Position numbers and translations under genes: made by a program | The notes under the pieces: model-generated | What the model was told of the DNA's origin: nothing | The model's database searches: none | What the model saw: the letters and a program-made list of their open reading frames with translations, nothing else | From: Parvimonas sp035282405 | Lineage (GTDB): Bacteria; Bacillota; Clostridia; Tissierellales; Peptoniphilaceae | Length of the DNA stretch: 64,000 nt | Direction: 5' to 3' | Assembly: GCF_035282405.1 (NCBI RefSeq) | Contig: NZ_JAYKBP010000003.1 | Span: 102,061 to 166,060 of the forward strand | In this document: positions 26,399 to 36,141 of the stretch, piece after piece | Position numbering within the stretch: position 1 is the first letter of the stretch | Layout of the letters: each line of letters begins with the position of its first letter

Positions 26399-27650
26399 TA
26401 AAAAATTAATGTCAAGATTTAGAACTTTAACTGTAAATTCCCATGTAAGCACAAAGAGTATTCAAGGACTTTTGTTATTCTTTCAAATTTTAGGATTATT
26501 TCTAATCATGGCTAGGGATTTTGCAAATTTTGACAAAACTAAGTTGTATTTTATGATTGCTTTGATTGGTTTTGTATATATTTCAGGGAAATTGGTACAA
26601 AAGTTTACTAGGGGCGATTATTATATAATGCTTATTGCAAATATGCTTTTTTCTATTGGAATTTTAGAAATTTACAGGCTGAATAATAAATTGGCATATA
26701 GACAAATTATTTGGTTTTGTATTGGAATTGTAGCCTTTTGGGTTATATATTTAATTTTAAAATATATAAGAATCTGGAGCAAAATGTATTATTTTTATGC
26801 TGGAATTTCATATCTTTTATTTATTGCAACATTCCTGTTGGGCAGTAGAATTAATGGGGCAAAAAACTGGATAAGATTGGGGAAAAATTTTGCTTTCCAA
26901 CCATCTGAGCTTATAAAGATTGCTTTTGTTTTCCTTATTGCTGCTTTTTATAAAAATAGAGAAAAGTTTGAAAGAGATGTTTTTAAAAAATATAGTTTAC
27001 ATTTCTTTTTCTACACATTTTTAGGCTTTCTATTTTTACAAAAAGACTTAGGTACAGTACTTGTGTTTTCAGGAGTTTTTATCTTTGCACAATATATGTA
27101 CGAACCTCATAGAAAATATATTTTAATTAATCTTTTAGTTCTTTCTTTTGGAGCTATTTTGGGATATATTTTGTTTAAGCATGTTAAGGTCAGAGTAAAA
27201 ATTTGGCTTGATCCTTTTAAATATGCAGATGGAATGGGCTATCAAATAATTCAAGGTTTCTATGCAATTGCAAGTGGTGGATTTTTCGGTAGAGGTCTCG
27301 GACTTGGAAGACCGGATTATATTCCTTTTGCAGAAAGTGATTATATATTTGCAAGTATTTGTGAAGAAATGGGAATTTTAATGGGAATGGGAGTAGTTAT
27401 GTTGTTCTTAATCTTAACATACAGAGGCTTAAAAACATCTATGGCACAACATAATAAATTCTACAAATATGTAGCTTTTTGTCTTTCATTAATTTTCGCT
27501 TTTCAGTCATTGATAATGTTCGGAGGAATTTTAAAACTTATTCCACTAACAGGAATTACAATTCCTTTTGTCAGTTATGGAGGTTCTTCAATTCTTTCAA
27601 GTTTTATTGCTTTGGGAATTTTACAGTATGCCTCTGAAGAAAATATATAG
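26388..27650 (+). CDS. RodA/FtsW/SpoVE-family peptidoglycan polymerase
   Basis: Three in-frame ATGs (26376, 26388, 26391) lie inside the FHA end; GAGG at 26378-26381 favours 26388 or 26391. The product (about 420 aa) has ten or so membrane helices. SEDS-family motifs are present: FQPSELIKIAFVF, QKDLGTVLVF (with the catalytic Asp region), GMGYQIIQGFYAIASGGFFGRGLG and the terminal SYGGSSILSSFIALG. SEDS proteins polymerise glycan strands with a partner class B PBP, which is encoded by the next gene. Confidence 0.92.
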   Translation: MMISKKLMSRFRTLTVNSHVSTKSIQGLLLFFQILGLFLIMARDFANFDKTKLYFMIALIGFVYISGKLVQKFTRGDYYIMLIANMLFSIGILEIYRLNNKLAYRQIIWFCIGIVAFWVIYLILKYIRIWSKMYYFYAGISYLLFIATFLLGSRINGAKNWIRLGKNFAFQPSELIKIAFVFLIAAFYKNREKFERDVFKKYSLHFFFYTFLGFLFLQKDLGTVLVFSGVFIFAQYMYEPHRKYILINLLVLSFGAILGYILFKHVKVRVKIWLDPFKYADGMGYQIIQGFYAIASGGFFGRGLGLGRPDYIPFAESDYIFASICEEMGILMGMGVVMLFLILTYRGLKTSMAQHNKFYKYVAFCLSLIFAFQSLIMFGGILKLIPLTGITIPFVSYGGSSILSSFIALGILQYASEENI

Positions 27651-27659
27651 GAGGATAAT

Positions 27660-29060
27660 ATGATTGAAACAAAAAGATATAAAAGAGTTTTAACATTTAT
27701 AAGTTTATTGTTTATTTTAATTCTTGGATATATGACTTATTTTCAAGTTGCAAAAGCGGATAAACTTAAAAACTCTGAAGATAATAAAAGAAATTGGGTT
27801 GATGATAATAAATTAAAAAGAGGAAATATTTTAGATTCTGAAGGAAATATTTTAGCGGAAACTAAAACCGATGAAAAGGGAGATAAATTTAGATATTTTC
27901 CTTATGGGGAAGCCTATGCTCATATTGTCGGATATAATAGTAAAAAATACGGAAAGACTGGAATTGAGAAGAAATTTAATACAACCCTTTTAAATAAACA
28001 GGATAAAACTCCTATTGCAGAGTTAAAGAAAATCTTAGTTGACCAAAAAGAGGGAAATTCAGTAAAATTGACTACAAATACTGAATTACAAAAATATGCA
28101 CTTTCTCTTTTAGAAGGACATAAGGGGTCAATGATTTTGATGAATCCACAAACTGGTTCAATAATAGCAATGGCTGATAGACCAACTTTTGATCCAAATA
28201 CAATAGAATCCAATTGGTCAAATATTATTGCAGATGAAGAAAATGCACCACTTTTAGCGAGAAGTACATCCGGACTTTTCACACCCGGGTCTGTTTATAA
28301 ATTAATAACAGGAACAGCATTACTTGAAAAACTCAGTGGAAAAGATTTGAATTACAATGATAAGGGGTCAACAACTATTGACCATTACAAAATAAATAAC
28401 TATGCTAAGGAAGCTAATGGAAATATAGATTTGAGAAAAGCTTTGGTAAAATCATCAAACACTTATTTTGCTGATCAAGTACAAAAAATTGGTGTTGATT
28501 CAATGATTGATATAAGTAAAAGATTTATGTTTGGTCAAGAAATTCCTTTTGAGTTAAAAACTGCCATTTCTCCAATTCCATATAATGAAAAAACTACTGC
28601 TTTGGAACTTGGAACTGCAGCATTTGGACAAGGTAAAGACTTGGTTACTCCATTGCATGTCGCAATGTATACAAGTGCAATTGCTAATGGTGGAAATATG
28701 ATGAAACCTCATATTGTAAGTGAAATTTTAGATCCTAATGGGAAAGTAATCGAAAAGACTACACCTGAAGTTTTATCAAAAGTTGCTGATAAAAAAATAA
28801 TGGATGCTATGAAAGATTATTTGAAATCCTCAGGAGATAAGAATTTCGTTGGATTTGTAAAAGGAAAAAAAGTTGCTGGTAAGACAGGAACTGCCGAAAA
28901 AACAAAGGATAAAATTCACTCTTGGGTAACAGTTTTTTATCCAGCAGATAATCCTAAAATTGTTTGTACAGCATTTTTTGAAGAGGAAAATAAATTAGCA
29001 CTTGAAATGATTCCTCTTGTAAAAAAACTTGTAAATAAAGCAATAGAACTTGGATATTAG
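27660..29060 (+). CDS. Class B penicillin-binding protein (transpeptidase)
   Basis: The 466-aa protein has one N-terminal membrane helix (about 11-28), a short dimerisation region and a transpeptidase domain. Active-site motifs are SVYK (in FTPGSVYKLITG), SSN (KSSNTYFADQ) and KTG (VAGKTGTAEK). It resembles the short PbpA-type found next to FHA and RodA genes. It cross-links peptidoglycan outside the membrane. AGGAGG precedes the ATG and the gene follows the SEDS gene by 9 bases, so the two are a likely polymerase/transpeptidase pair. Confidence 0.94.
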   Translation: MIETKRYKRVLTFISLLFILILGYMTYFQVAKADKLKNSEDNKRNWVDDNKLKRGNILDSEGNILAETKTDEKGDKFRYFPYGEAYAHIVGYNSKKYGKTGIEKKFNTTLLNKQDKTPIAELKKILVDQKEGNSVKLTTNTELQKYALSLLEGHKGSMILMNPQTGSIIAMADRPTFDPNTIESNWSNIIADEENAPLLARSTSGLFTPGSVYKLITGTALLEKLSGKDLNYNDKGSTTIDHYKINNYAKEANGNIDLRKALVKSSNTYFADQVQKIGVDSMIDISKRFMFGQEIPFELKTAISPIPYNEKTTALELGTAAFGQGKDLVTPLHVAMYTSAIANGGNMMKPHIVSEILDPNGKVIEKTTPEVLSKVADKKIMDAMKDYLKSSGDKNFVGFVKGKKVAGKTGTAEKTKDKIHSWVTVFYPADNPKIVCTAFFEEENKLALEMIPLVKKLVNKAIELGY

Positions 29061-29068
29061 GAGTAGGT

Positions 29069-29392
29069 ATGAATTATAAAGTACTATTTAGAATTGAAAG
29101 ATTAAAACTTATAGATAAATTAAAAGCAAAAATTATAAATTACAGAAAATATTGTGAAGAAATGGGTGATACTTGCGAAATAGAAATTGTTTGTGCAGGT
29201 AATGTTGTTACACATTTTTTAGAAGAAGATGAGTTTTTTAAAGACGAAAGTTTACAAGTTAAACTCTGTAAAAATGCTCTAAACGGATTAAAACCAAATT
29301 ATGCGCAAAAAAATATTCAAATAGTGTCAGCAGGAATTGGAGAAGTAATTAAGAGGAAATCTGAGGGTTGGATTGAATATACAATAGAATAA
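29069..29392 (+). CDS. DsrE-like small protein
   Basis: The 107-aa soluble protein resembles the DsrE/DsrF-like fold: a first strand YKVLFRIE, a helix, CEIEIVCAGNVVTHFL as the second strand and loop, a charged helix, and QIVSAGIGEVIKRKSEGW near the end. The family includes sulfur-transfer proteins and many of unknown role. A Cys occurs in the central strand (VCAGN). It is the last gene of the FHA-rodA-pbp operon, 8 bases after the PBP, and is followed by a terminator. Confidence 0.7.
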   Translation: MNYKVLFRIERLKLIDKLKAKIINYRKYCEEMGDTCEIEIVCAGNVVTHFLEEDEFFKDESLQVKLCKNALNGLKPNYAQKNIQIVSAGIGEVIKRKSEGWIEYTIE

Positions 29393-29403
29393 AATTTATT
29401 TGA

Positions 29404-29431
29404 AAAAGAATGTGCAAACATTCTTTTTTTA
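29404..29431 (+). terminator. Intrinsic terminator of the rodA-pbp operon
   Basis: A perfect 10-bp stem (AAAAGAATGT, 29404-29413, with 29418-29427), GCAA tetraloop and T tract. Confidence 0.92.
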
Positions 29432-29439
29432 TAATAATA

Positions 29440-29468
29440 TTGATAAAAAGTGAAAAAAATGGTAAAAT
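29440..29468 (+). promoter_or_regulatory. Sigma-A promoter for the pepF gene
   Basis: TTGATA (29440-29445), a 17-base spacer and TAAAAT (29463-29468), about 40 bases upstream of the start codon. Confidence 0.78.
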
Positions 29469-29507
29469 TAATGTGTGAAATTTTAATTTTTTTATTTGGA
29501 GGGCATG

Positions 29508-31256
29508 ATGGGAAAATATAATTGGTCTTTGGAAAAGATTTACAAGAATTCTGATGAAGCTAGAGCAGAGATAAAACTTTGTGATGAATTTATTGAAAAA
29601 CTTGTAAAAGAAGAAAAATCTATTAAAAACTTAAAAAATATTATGGATTTATCTGAAAATGCAAATAGACTTTTGGAAAAATTATTTACTTATTCATATA
29701 TGAAAAGGGATGAGGACAGTAGGGTTCCCGAATCTCAAAAACTAGCTTTGGAAGTAAATTCTTTGGGAACAAGAGCAGGTTCTGCTATGGCATTTTTCGA
29801 TCCTTTCTTAATGAATTTATCCGATGAAGAATTAGAAAACTTTTACAAAGAGGAAGATAACGAAAAATATAGAGTACATTTTGAAAATATTTTAAGACTA
29901 AAACCTCACACTTTAAGTGCAGATGAAGAAAAACTTCTTGCAAATTGTAGTGAAATGATGGGAACAGGTCAAAATTCATTTTATATGTTAAGTTTTGCTG
30001 ATATGGATTATGGTAAAATTGAGAGCAAAGATGAGGAAAAATTGACTCCTGCAAATTTCAATACTTTTCTTTTAGATGAAAATGAAGAAGTAAGAAAAGA
30101 AGCATTTGATAAAATGTATGGAACTATTTCAAAGTTTAAAAATACTTATGCTACAACTTTATATAGTGCGATTAAGAACTTAACAATACTTGCTAAGGTT
30201 AAGAATTATCCTTCAGCTAGATATATGGAATTATTCCAAGATTGTGTACCTGAAACAGTTTATGACTCATTGATAGAAAGTATAGAAGAATATTTGCCGT
30301 CTCTTCATAAATATTATGGATTGAGAAAGAAAGCGTTAAAGAAAGATAAACAATATATGTGGGATGTTTCTATCAATTTAGAAAAAGAATTTAATCAAAA
30401 ATATCCTTATGAAAAAGCTAGAGAATTAATAACTGAAGGTCTTAAACCTTTGGGAGAAGATTATATTGAAGTTTTAAATAGAGGTTTTGATGATTGTTGG
30501 GTTGACGTTTATCCAAGAGAGGGAAAAGCTGGTGGAGCATATTCATGGGGAAGTTATGATACAGACCCATATATCTTGATGAATTATACTGATACTTTAG
30601 ACAGTATGTTTACATTAGCTCATGAATTTGGACATTCAATGCATAGTTATTATTCAAAATCAGATAACGACTATTTATATGCACAATATAAGATTTTTGT
30701 TGCAGAAGTTGCATCAACTTTTAATGAATTAACTCTATTAGACTATATGTTGAAAAATGTTAAAGATAAACAAGAAAAGATTTATATTTTAAACTATTAT
30801 ATCAATATGTTTATCGGAACGGTATTTAGACAAACTATGTTTGCTGAATTTGAAAAGAATACACATTTAGAAGTTGAAGCTGGGAACGCTTTAACTGCCG
30901 ATGATTTCACAAGTATTATGAGCAAATTAAATGACAAATATTACGGAGAAAATGTTGAAAAGAGTGATTTAGCTAGTTATTTATGGGCAAGAATTCCTCA
31001 TTTCTACACTAATTTCTACGTATATAAATATGCAACAAGTTTCTGTGCTGCAAGTTTCTTATCAAGCAGAGTTATTAAAGGAGATAAGGAAGCATTAAAG
31101 AGCTATAGAAACTTTTTGAAGGACGGATGTAGGCATCAACCGATAGAACAATTAAGATCAGCAGGAATAGATATGGAAGATAAAAATTCTATAAATAAAG
31201 CTCTTGATGTTTTCAAAGGCTTGGTTGATGAACTTGAAAAAGAATTAGAAGCGTAG
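29508..31256 (+). CDS. pepF: Oligoendopeptidase F (M3B)
   Basis: Start at ATG 29508 is preferred: GGAGGG (29498-29503) is four bases away, whereas ATG 29505 is too close. The 582-aa protein has the M3 zinc site LAHEFGHSMHS (HExxH) and a downstream Glu in VAEVASTFNE as third ligand. YPREGKAGGAYSWGSYDTDP lies just before the active site, as in PepF. It is a cytosolic enzyme that cuts oligopeptides of about 7-17 residues. It has its own promoter. Confidence 0.93.
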   Translation: MGKYNWSLEKIYKNSDEARAEIKLCDEFIEKLVKEEKSIKNLKNIMDLSENANRLLEKLFTYSYMKRDEDSRVPESQKLALEVNSLGTRAGSAMAFFDPFLMNLSDEELENFYKEEDNEKYRVHFENILRLKPHTLSADEEKLLANCSEMMGTGQNSFYMLSFADMDYGKIESKDEEKLTPANFNTFLLDENEEVRKEAFDKMYGTISKFKNTYATTLYSAIKNLTILAKVKNYPSARYMELFQDCVPETVYDSLIESIEEYLPSLHKYYGLRKKALKKDKQYMWDVSINLEKEFNQKYPYEKARELITEGLKPLGEDYIEVLNRGFDDCWVDVYPREGKAGGAYSWGSYDTDPYILMNYTDTLDSMFTLAHEFGHSMHSYYSKSDNDYLYAQYKIFVAEVASTFNELTLLDYMLKNVKDKQEKIYILNYYINMFIGTVFRQTMFAEFEKNTHLEVEAGNALTADDFTSIMSKLNDKYYGENVEKSDLASYLWARIPHFYTNFYVYKYATSFCAASFLSSRVIKGDKEALKSYRNFLKDGCRHQPIEQLRSAGIDMEDKNSINKALDVFKGLVDELEKELEA

Positions 31257-31280
31257 AAAGATTTAAGGAGGGTTTTTTTC

Positions 31281-33359
31281 GTGTCTAAGAAAAAGAAAAA
31301 AAAGAATAAAATTGAAAAAAATTCTTCAAATTTTTCAGAGGGAGGATTTGATAAGTCTATTTTATCCGACTATTCTCAATGGAGAGAAGATTATTCCGAA
31401 AAAGAAATTTCTGAAGAAGTTGTTCTCGAATCCACTAAAGAAAAAGAGGCTGATAAAATTCAAGAAGCCGATAAAGTTGAAGACTTAGATTTCAAATCAA
31501 ATCTTATCAATTCAGAAGTGGAAGACCATACTTTTTCAACTGATGAAGAAAAATCAAAAACAAATTCAGAGGCTGAAAAAGAAAAAGAGAATAAAGAAGA
31601 AAATAACGAAGAAAATAAAGACAAAGACAAAGAACAAAATAAAGACGATGACGAAGAAGATGAAATTTTAACTGAAACACAAAGACTTCAACTTATTTAT
31701 GGAAATGTTGTTCCTCTACATGAAAGACGTCGTAGAGGAAGCAAATCCTCTAAACATAAAAATAAGGGGAAAAATAAAGAAAAAAAACTAGAAGTTTTAG
31801 AAAATACTGAGAGTGAAGAGAAAGAAATTCCAGAAAAAGAAATTTCTCAAAATTCAGTAGAAAGTACTGAACAAAAAGAAGCCAAAAAGCCAAAAGAAAC
31901 TGAGAAGGCTGACGAAACCTTAAAATCAAAGGAAGACTCTAAGCCCAAGGAAAATCCTAAAACTAAGGAAAGTTCAAAACCAAAAGAAAATAAAGATAAA
32001 AAAGAAGTAAATAAATATGATATGCCAAAAGTTCCAAAGATTTTAAAGATACTTTTTACATTTACAATGCTTTTGGCAATGTCAGTAGTTGGTTTCTTTG
32101 GACTTAAAGCATATCACTCTCTTGGAGTTAAACTTCCAAGTATTCTATCAGGAGTTGAGTCTAAAAAAATCGGATTTTATACTTCAAACTTTGTTTTCAA
32201 CGGAAAAGTTATAGATAAAGAACAGGCAGAATATCTTATATCTATGTTTGAAGAAGACGAAACAAAGTTAGCTACAATTAAAAAGTGGCTTAAAGAAGAT
32301 GCTGAAAATTTGAAAAAGGATGAAAACTATAAGAGCGATAGACCTGTTAGACTTCAAAAAAGTGGAAAAGTTTTAGGGCTTTTTGATGATTATAAAATTC
32401 ATTTAGATCCGATAAAGTTGAAAGTAGAAAAAAATGAAGAGGTACAAACTTCTATTTTGTTAAATGGTAAAGAAGAGGCCGTTTCAGATAAAGAATATGA
32501 GCTATTTCCAGGAAAGTATACAGTTTTTTATTATGATAACAATGTAAAATTAAAAGAAGAATTTTCTCTTTTCTATGATGAAAAGTCAACTGTTAAAACT
32601 GTTTCTTATGGAGCTGGAACTGACTACCAATTAGCCAACGAAGTTGAAAAACTTGATACGAATTCAAAAGAAAGTTCATTTAAAATTGTAACAAGAGATG
32701 AAAATAGTATTTTGTTTGTAAATGATAAAAATACAGAATTAACTGTAAAAGAATTTAACAAATTATCAGGAACAAATATAAAGAAAGGGGACATTTTAAA
32801 AGTTGTAACTAAAATGCCTTGGGGATATACAATTTCTGAAGGAGTTACTTATCAGGGAGAAAGAAAAATAAATGTAAGTACACCTCTTGCAGATAAAAGA
32901 CTTTTGAATGTTGCAATCGCCAGAACTATTGAATTATTAAGAGAAGATGTTCAATCAAGAGGGAAAAAAGATGCAAGTTTATTAACTACAATGATAGATC
33001 CATCTTTACAAGTTGAAAAAAGAAGAGTGGAATCATTGATAAATAGTGGAAGAGAATATGTTGGAGGTTATCCTTCAATGGAATTTGATCTTAATTCTTT
33101 CGATATAAGAGAATATGGGGATACTTATGAAATGTATATAGGTGGACATTTATTAGTTCAAGAAACAACTTATCCTAAAAACGGTAAACCACCACAACTG
33201 TCATCAATAACTCCTGTAGAATCTAGAGTAGGATTCCATTTTATCTATGATAAACAAAAGAAAAATTGGTACAGTAACATTTGGGGTTTTACCACAAGAA
33301 CAATTACGAGAAATAATATAAAAAGTGTTGATATATCAAAAGATATGATTGCAAGATAA
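31281..33359 (+). CDS. TcaA-like membrane-anchored protein with a long charged cytoplasmic region
   Basis: The 692-aa protein starts at GTG behind AAGGAGGG. Residues 1-250 are highly charged, low-complexity Lys/Glu-rich sequence (KEKEN, KPKEN, KTKESSKPKE repeats). A single membrane helix lies at about 258-280. The extracellular part (about 290-692) resembles the repeated domains and C-terminal NTF2-like domain of TcaA (YELFPGKYTVFYYDN, then VAIARTIELLRED, then WGFTTRTI). TcaA affects glycopeptide and wall stress responses in staphylococci; that role is not shown here. Usual TcaA has a zinc ribbon at the N-terminus, absent here. Confidence 0.7.
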   Translation: MSKKKKKKNKIEKNSSNFSEGGFDKSILSDYSQWREDYSEKEISEEVVLESTKEKEADKIQEADKVEDLDFKSNLINSEVEDHTFSTDEEKSKTNSEAEKEKENKEENNEENKDKDKEQNKDDDEEDEILTETQRLQLIYGNVVPLHERRRRGSKSSKHKNKGKNKEKKLEVLENTESEEKEIPEKEISQNSVESTEQKEAKKPKETEKADETLKSKEDSKPKENPKTKESSKPKENKDKKEVNKYDMPKVPKILKILFTFTMLLAMSVVGFFGLKAYHSLGVKLPSILSGVESKKIGFYTSNFVFNGKVIDKEQAEYLISMFEEDETKLATIKKWLKEDAENLKKDENYKSDRPVRLQKSGKVLGLFDDYKIHLDPIKLKVEKNEEVQTSILLNGKEEAVSDKEYELFPGKYTVFYYDNNVKLKEEFSLFYDEKSTVKTVSYGAGTDYQLANEVEKLDTNSKESSFKIVTRDENSILFVNDKNTELTVKEFNKLSGTNIKKGDILKVVTKMPWGYTISEGVTYQGERKINVSTPLADKRLLNVAIARTIELLREDVQSRGKKDASLLTTMIDPSLQVEKRRVESLINSGREYVGGYPSMEFDLNSFDIREYGDTYEMYIGGHLLVQETTYPKNGKPPQLSSITPVESRVGFHFIYDKQKKNWYSNIWGFTTRTITRNNIKSVDISKDMIAR

Positions 33360-33398
33360 AAATACAAATCAAGTTGATACAATTTCAGAAGTAAGCAA

Positions 33399-33430
33399 AA
33401 AGCTCATCTAAGTAAAATTAGATGAGCTTT
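33399..33430. terminator. Bidirectional hairpin between convergent genes
   Basis: A perfect 12-bp stem (AAAGCTCATCTA, 33399-33410, with 33419-33430) and 8-base loop. The T tract is better on the minus strand, so it mainly serves the lipoprotein gene and may also end the TcaA-like transcript. Confidence 0.82.
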
Positions 33431-33468
33431 AATTTATTAATTGTCTGTGATTTTTATTTAATTAATTC

Positions 33469-33855
33469 TCAATTGGAATTTAAATCTTGTTTATCAGATT
33501 CTTTATATTCAAGATTGTTTTTTGTATCTTTTATTATTTTGTCATTTATTATTTCCAAATCCATATCCAAATTATCAGCTGTAATAAATTCTTTTTCATC
33601 TTTTTTAGATATTTTTGCATTTTCATATATCATATAACCAGCACCAGAGTTTATTTTCTCATACATAACTAAGTGATATTTTTTTGAATCTGATGAACTT
33701 TCACCATCCTTAGTTTTTTCAATGGTAAATGCCTTTTCTTTTGAGACGAAAGATTTACCGCTTAGCTGTTCTATTTTTACTCCTTTTGCTGAACAAGAGC
33801 AAAAAATTAAAGTAACTAAAGTAATAATAAAACATCTTTTTAAAAATTTTTTCAT
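33469..33855 (-). CDS. Small putative lipoprotein
   Basis: The ATG at 33855 has GAAGGTG upstream on the minus strand; a TTG at 33873 is less likely. The 128-aa product starts MKKFLKRC, followed by a hydrophobic stretch ending in FCSCSAKG, a plausible though not ideal lipobox with Cys as the anchored residue. The mature part is hydrophilic and rich in Lys, Glu and Ser. I do not recognise a family. It is one of the few minus-strand genes here. Confidence 0.75.
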   Translation of the reverse strand: MKKFLKRCFIITLVTLIFCSCSAKGVKIEQLSGKSFVSKEKAFTIEKTKDGESSSDSKKYHLVMYEKINSGAGYMIYENAKISKKDEKEFITADNLDMDLEIINDKIIKDTKNNLEYKESDKQDLNSN

Positions 33856-34057
33856 GTTATTGAACACCTTCAATATTATATTTAGTGCTTTTGTACTATA
33901 AACTAATTATATCATAAAAAATAATAAATAAAAGACTAATAATTTTTGTGAAAATATGATATAATTATAAGATAATAGTATATTAGTTTAATAATGAAAA
34001 GAGAATTTTTTAGTAGAATATATAGTTAAATTAGTAAAACTCAGTTAGGAGAATTAT

Positions 34058-34723
34058 ATGAATATTGATATGGGAATAATTTATCAAAATTTAGAATTTT
34101 TGATAAAAATGATTCTTGCAACCTCTATGGGAGCAATAATCGGTTTTGAAAGAAAGAGTAGAAATAAAGAAGCGGGTATTAGAACTCATGCAATAGTTGC
34201 ATTGGCATCTGCACTTATGATTATAGTTTCTAAATATGGATTTTTTGATGTAGATGAATACGATGCGGCTCGTGTTGCAGCTCAAGTTGTCTCTGGGATT
34301 GGATTTTTAGGAGCAGGACTTATTTTTATAAAAAATAATGCTGTAAATGGACTTACGACTGCTGCAGGAGTTTGGGCTACTGCCGGAATTGGACTTGCCA
34401 TGGGAGCAGGACTTTATGCAGTTGCGGTTTTTGGAACTCTTTTAATTGTAATTGTTCAAATTTTAATGCATAAAGATACTTTTCTAAATAAGGATCATTT
34501 GACTATAACATTTGAGATAGGTTTAGAAGATAGTTTTAATACCATTAGAGAAATTAGAAATTGTTTAGAAAGATTTAAACTTGAAATTCAAAATGTAGAA
34601 ATCCTAAAGAAAAGTAAATCTGTGATAGTTAAATTTCATACTGTTGTTCCTTTAGATTTTGAAAGAGAACATTTAGAAGATTTAATTTTTGATGATGAGA
34701 GAGTTAAGAAGATAGAAATGTAG
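34058..34723 (+). CDS. MgtC/SapB-family membrane protein
   Basis: The 221-aa protein has four to five N-terminal membrane helices (about 1-135) with the MgtC signature GAIIGFERKSRNKEAGIRTHAIVALASAL, visible here as GFERKSRNKEAGIRTH, and GIGFLGAGLIF. A soluble C-terminal domain (about 145-221) is ACT-like, as in the longer family members. MgtC proteins are tied to Mg2+ limitation and to growth in hosts; their transport role is doubtful. TTAGGAG precedes the ATG. Confidence 0.9.
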   Translation: MNIDMGIIYQNLEFLIKMILATSMGAIIGFERKSRNKEAGIRTHAIVALASALMIIVSKYGFFDVDEYDAARVAAQVVSGIGFLGAGLIFIKNNAVNGLTTAAGVWATAGIGLAMGAGLYAVAVFGTLLIVIVQILMHKDTFLNKDHLTITFEIGLEDSFNTIREIRNCLERFKLEIQNVEILKKSKSVIVKFHTVVPLDFEREHLEDLIFDDERVKKIEM

Positions 34724-34752
34724 TTGACTTTTTTGACTATTTTTTATATAAT
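34724..34752 (+). promoter_or_regulatory. Sigma-A promoter of the tyrS T-box leader
   Basis: TTGACT (34724-34729), a 17-base spacer and TATAAT (34747-34752). The -35 starts right behind the mgtC-type stop codon. The predicted leader is only about 145 bases long. Confidence 0.8.
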
Positions 34753-34759
34753 TATTTCA

Positions 34760-34895
34760 ATATTTAATACTGGGCGTTGATTGTGCTTACAACACAGGAG
34801 CTCAAAAGTAATTGTGCTTAAACAATATGAGGCCTATGCGAAGAAAGGTGGTACCACGATAAGTCGTCCTTTCACAGTTTTAGGTCTTTTTTTAT
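34760..34895 (+). promoter_or_regulatory. T-box leader of tyrS (compact form)
   Basis: The T-box core AAAGGTGGTACCACG (from 34844) with CGTCCTTTC downstream is clear: AAAGG pairs with CCTTT to form the antiterminator, and the TGGTACC bulge binds the uncharged tRNA 3' end. Upstream, GCTTACAAC contains TAC, a candidate tyrosine specifier. Two similar segments, ATTGTGCTTACAAC and ATTGTGCTTAAACAA, can each fold as a small hairpin. Stem I looks far shorter than usual, and no strong terminator is seen before the T tract at about 34889-34895. Confidence 0.8.
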
Positions 34896-34905
34896 AGGAG
34901 GTTTT

Positions 34906-36132
34906 ATGGAATACAAGAATATTTTTGAAGAGCTTGTCGATAGAGGATATTTTGAACAAGCTACTTATGAAGAAGAATTAAAAGAGTTATTGTCTAAGGA
35001 AAGAGTAAAGTTTTATGTAGGTTTTGATGCAACAGCAGATAGCTTGACAATCGGACATTTTATTCAAATTATGGTTATGAAGAGAATGCAAAACTATGGT
35101 CATATTCCAATTGCACTTTTGGGTGGTGGAACTACAATGATAGGAGACCCTTCAGGAAGAAGTGATATGAGAATGGTAATGACTGAAGAACAAATTAATT
35201 ATAACGCACAAAGATTTTTTGAACAACTTTCAAGATTTGTAGATTTTTCAGATGGTAATGCTATAATAGAAAACAATAAGGATTGGCTTTTAGACTTAAA
35301 TTTTATAAAATTTATGAAAGAAGTTGGAGTGCATTTTAGTGTAAATAAAATGTTAACTTGTGATGCTTATAAAAATAGAATGGAAAAGGGTCTTACATTC
35401 TTTGAATTTTCATATATGTTAATGCAAAGTTATGATTTCTTGTACCTTTACAGAAAACATGGTTGTAAATTACAATTAGGTGGTTCTGATCAATGGAGTA
35501 ATATTCTCGGTGGATATGACCTTGTTAGAAAACTTGAACAAGATAAAGTTTATGCGATGACTTTTAAACTTTTAACAACTGCTGATGGTGTTAAAATGGG
35601 CAAATCCCAAAAGGGAGCTGTTTGGTTAGATGAAGAAAAAACTTCTCCTTATGAACTTTTCCAATATATGAGAAATGTTGATGATAGAGATGTTGAAAAA
35701 TTCTTACTAATGCTAACTTTCTTACCAACTGAAAAATGTAGAGAATTAGGGAAATATAAGGATGAAAAAATTAATGAAGCTAAAGAAATTTTAGCTTTTG
35801 AAGTAACTAAGATTATTCACGGAGAAGAAAAGGCACAAAAAGCATTGGAAACAGCTAGAGCATTATTTAGTGGAGAACTTTTAGATGAAAATATGCCTTC
35901 AACTGAAATAAAAAAATCAGATTTTGAAAATGAAGAAATAGGAATTTTAGATTTAATCAGAACTTGTAAACTTTCAAAGTCTAATGGAGAAGCTAGAAGA
36001 CTTATAGAACAAGGCGGAATTTCTTTAAATGGAGAAAAAATTACAGATACAAATACAAAAGTTTCTCTTAATTTAGAAGAAATTGTTATTAAAAAAGGTA
36101 AAAAAATATATCATAGAGTAATTGCTTTATAG
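34906..36132 (+). CDS. tyrS: Tyrosyl-tRNA synthetase
   Basis: The 408-aa class I synthetase has TIGHFIQI (HIGH-type) near residue 50, KMGKSQKG as the KMSKS-type loop (about 233) and QLGGSDQWSNILGG in the tyrosine-binding region. A C-terminal S4 domain (about 345-408, ending in KGKKIYHRVIAL) binds tRNA. The length is slightly below the usual 420. ATAGGAGG precedes the ATG, directly behind a T-box leader, so expression should rise when tRNA-Tyr is uncharged. Confidence 0.97.
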   Translation: MEYKNIFEELVDRGYFEQATYEEELKELLSKERVKFYVGFDATADSLTIGHFIQIMVMKRMQNYGHIPIALLGGGTTMIGDPSGRSDMRMVMTEEQINYNAQRFFEQLSRFVDFSDGNAIIENNKDWLLDLNFIKFMKEVGVHFSVNKMLTCDAYKNRMEKGLTFFEFSYMLMQSYDFLYLYRKHGCKLQLGGSDQWSNILGGYDLVRKLEQDKVYAMTFKLLTTADGVKMGKSQKGAVWLDEEKTSPYELFQYMRNVDDRDVEKFLLMLTFLPTEKCRELGKYKDEKINEAKEILAFEVTKIIHGEEKAQKALETARALFSGELLDENMPSTEIKKSDFENEEIGILDLIRTCKLSKSNGEARRLIEQGGISLNGEKITDTNTKVSLNLEEIVIKKGKKIYHRVIAL

Positions 36133-36141
36133 GAGTTTTTG

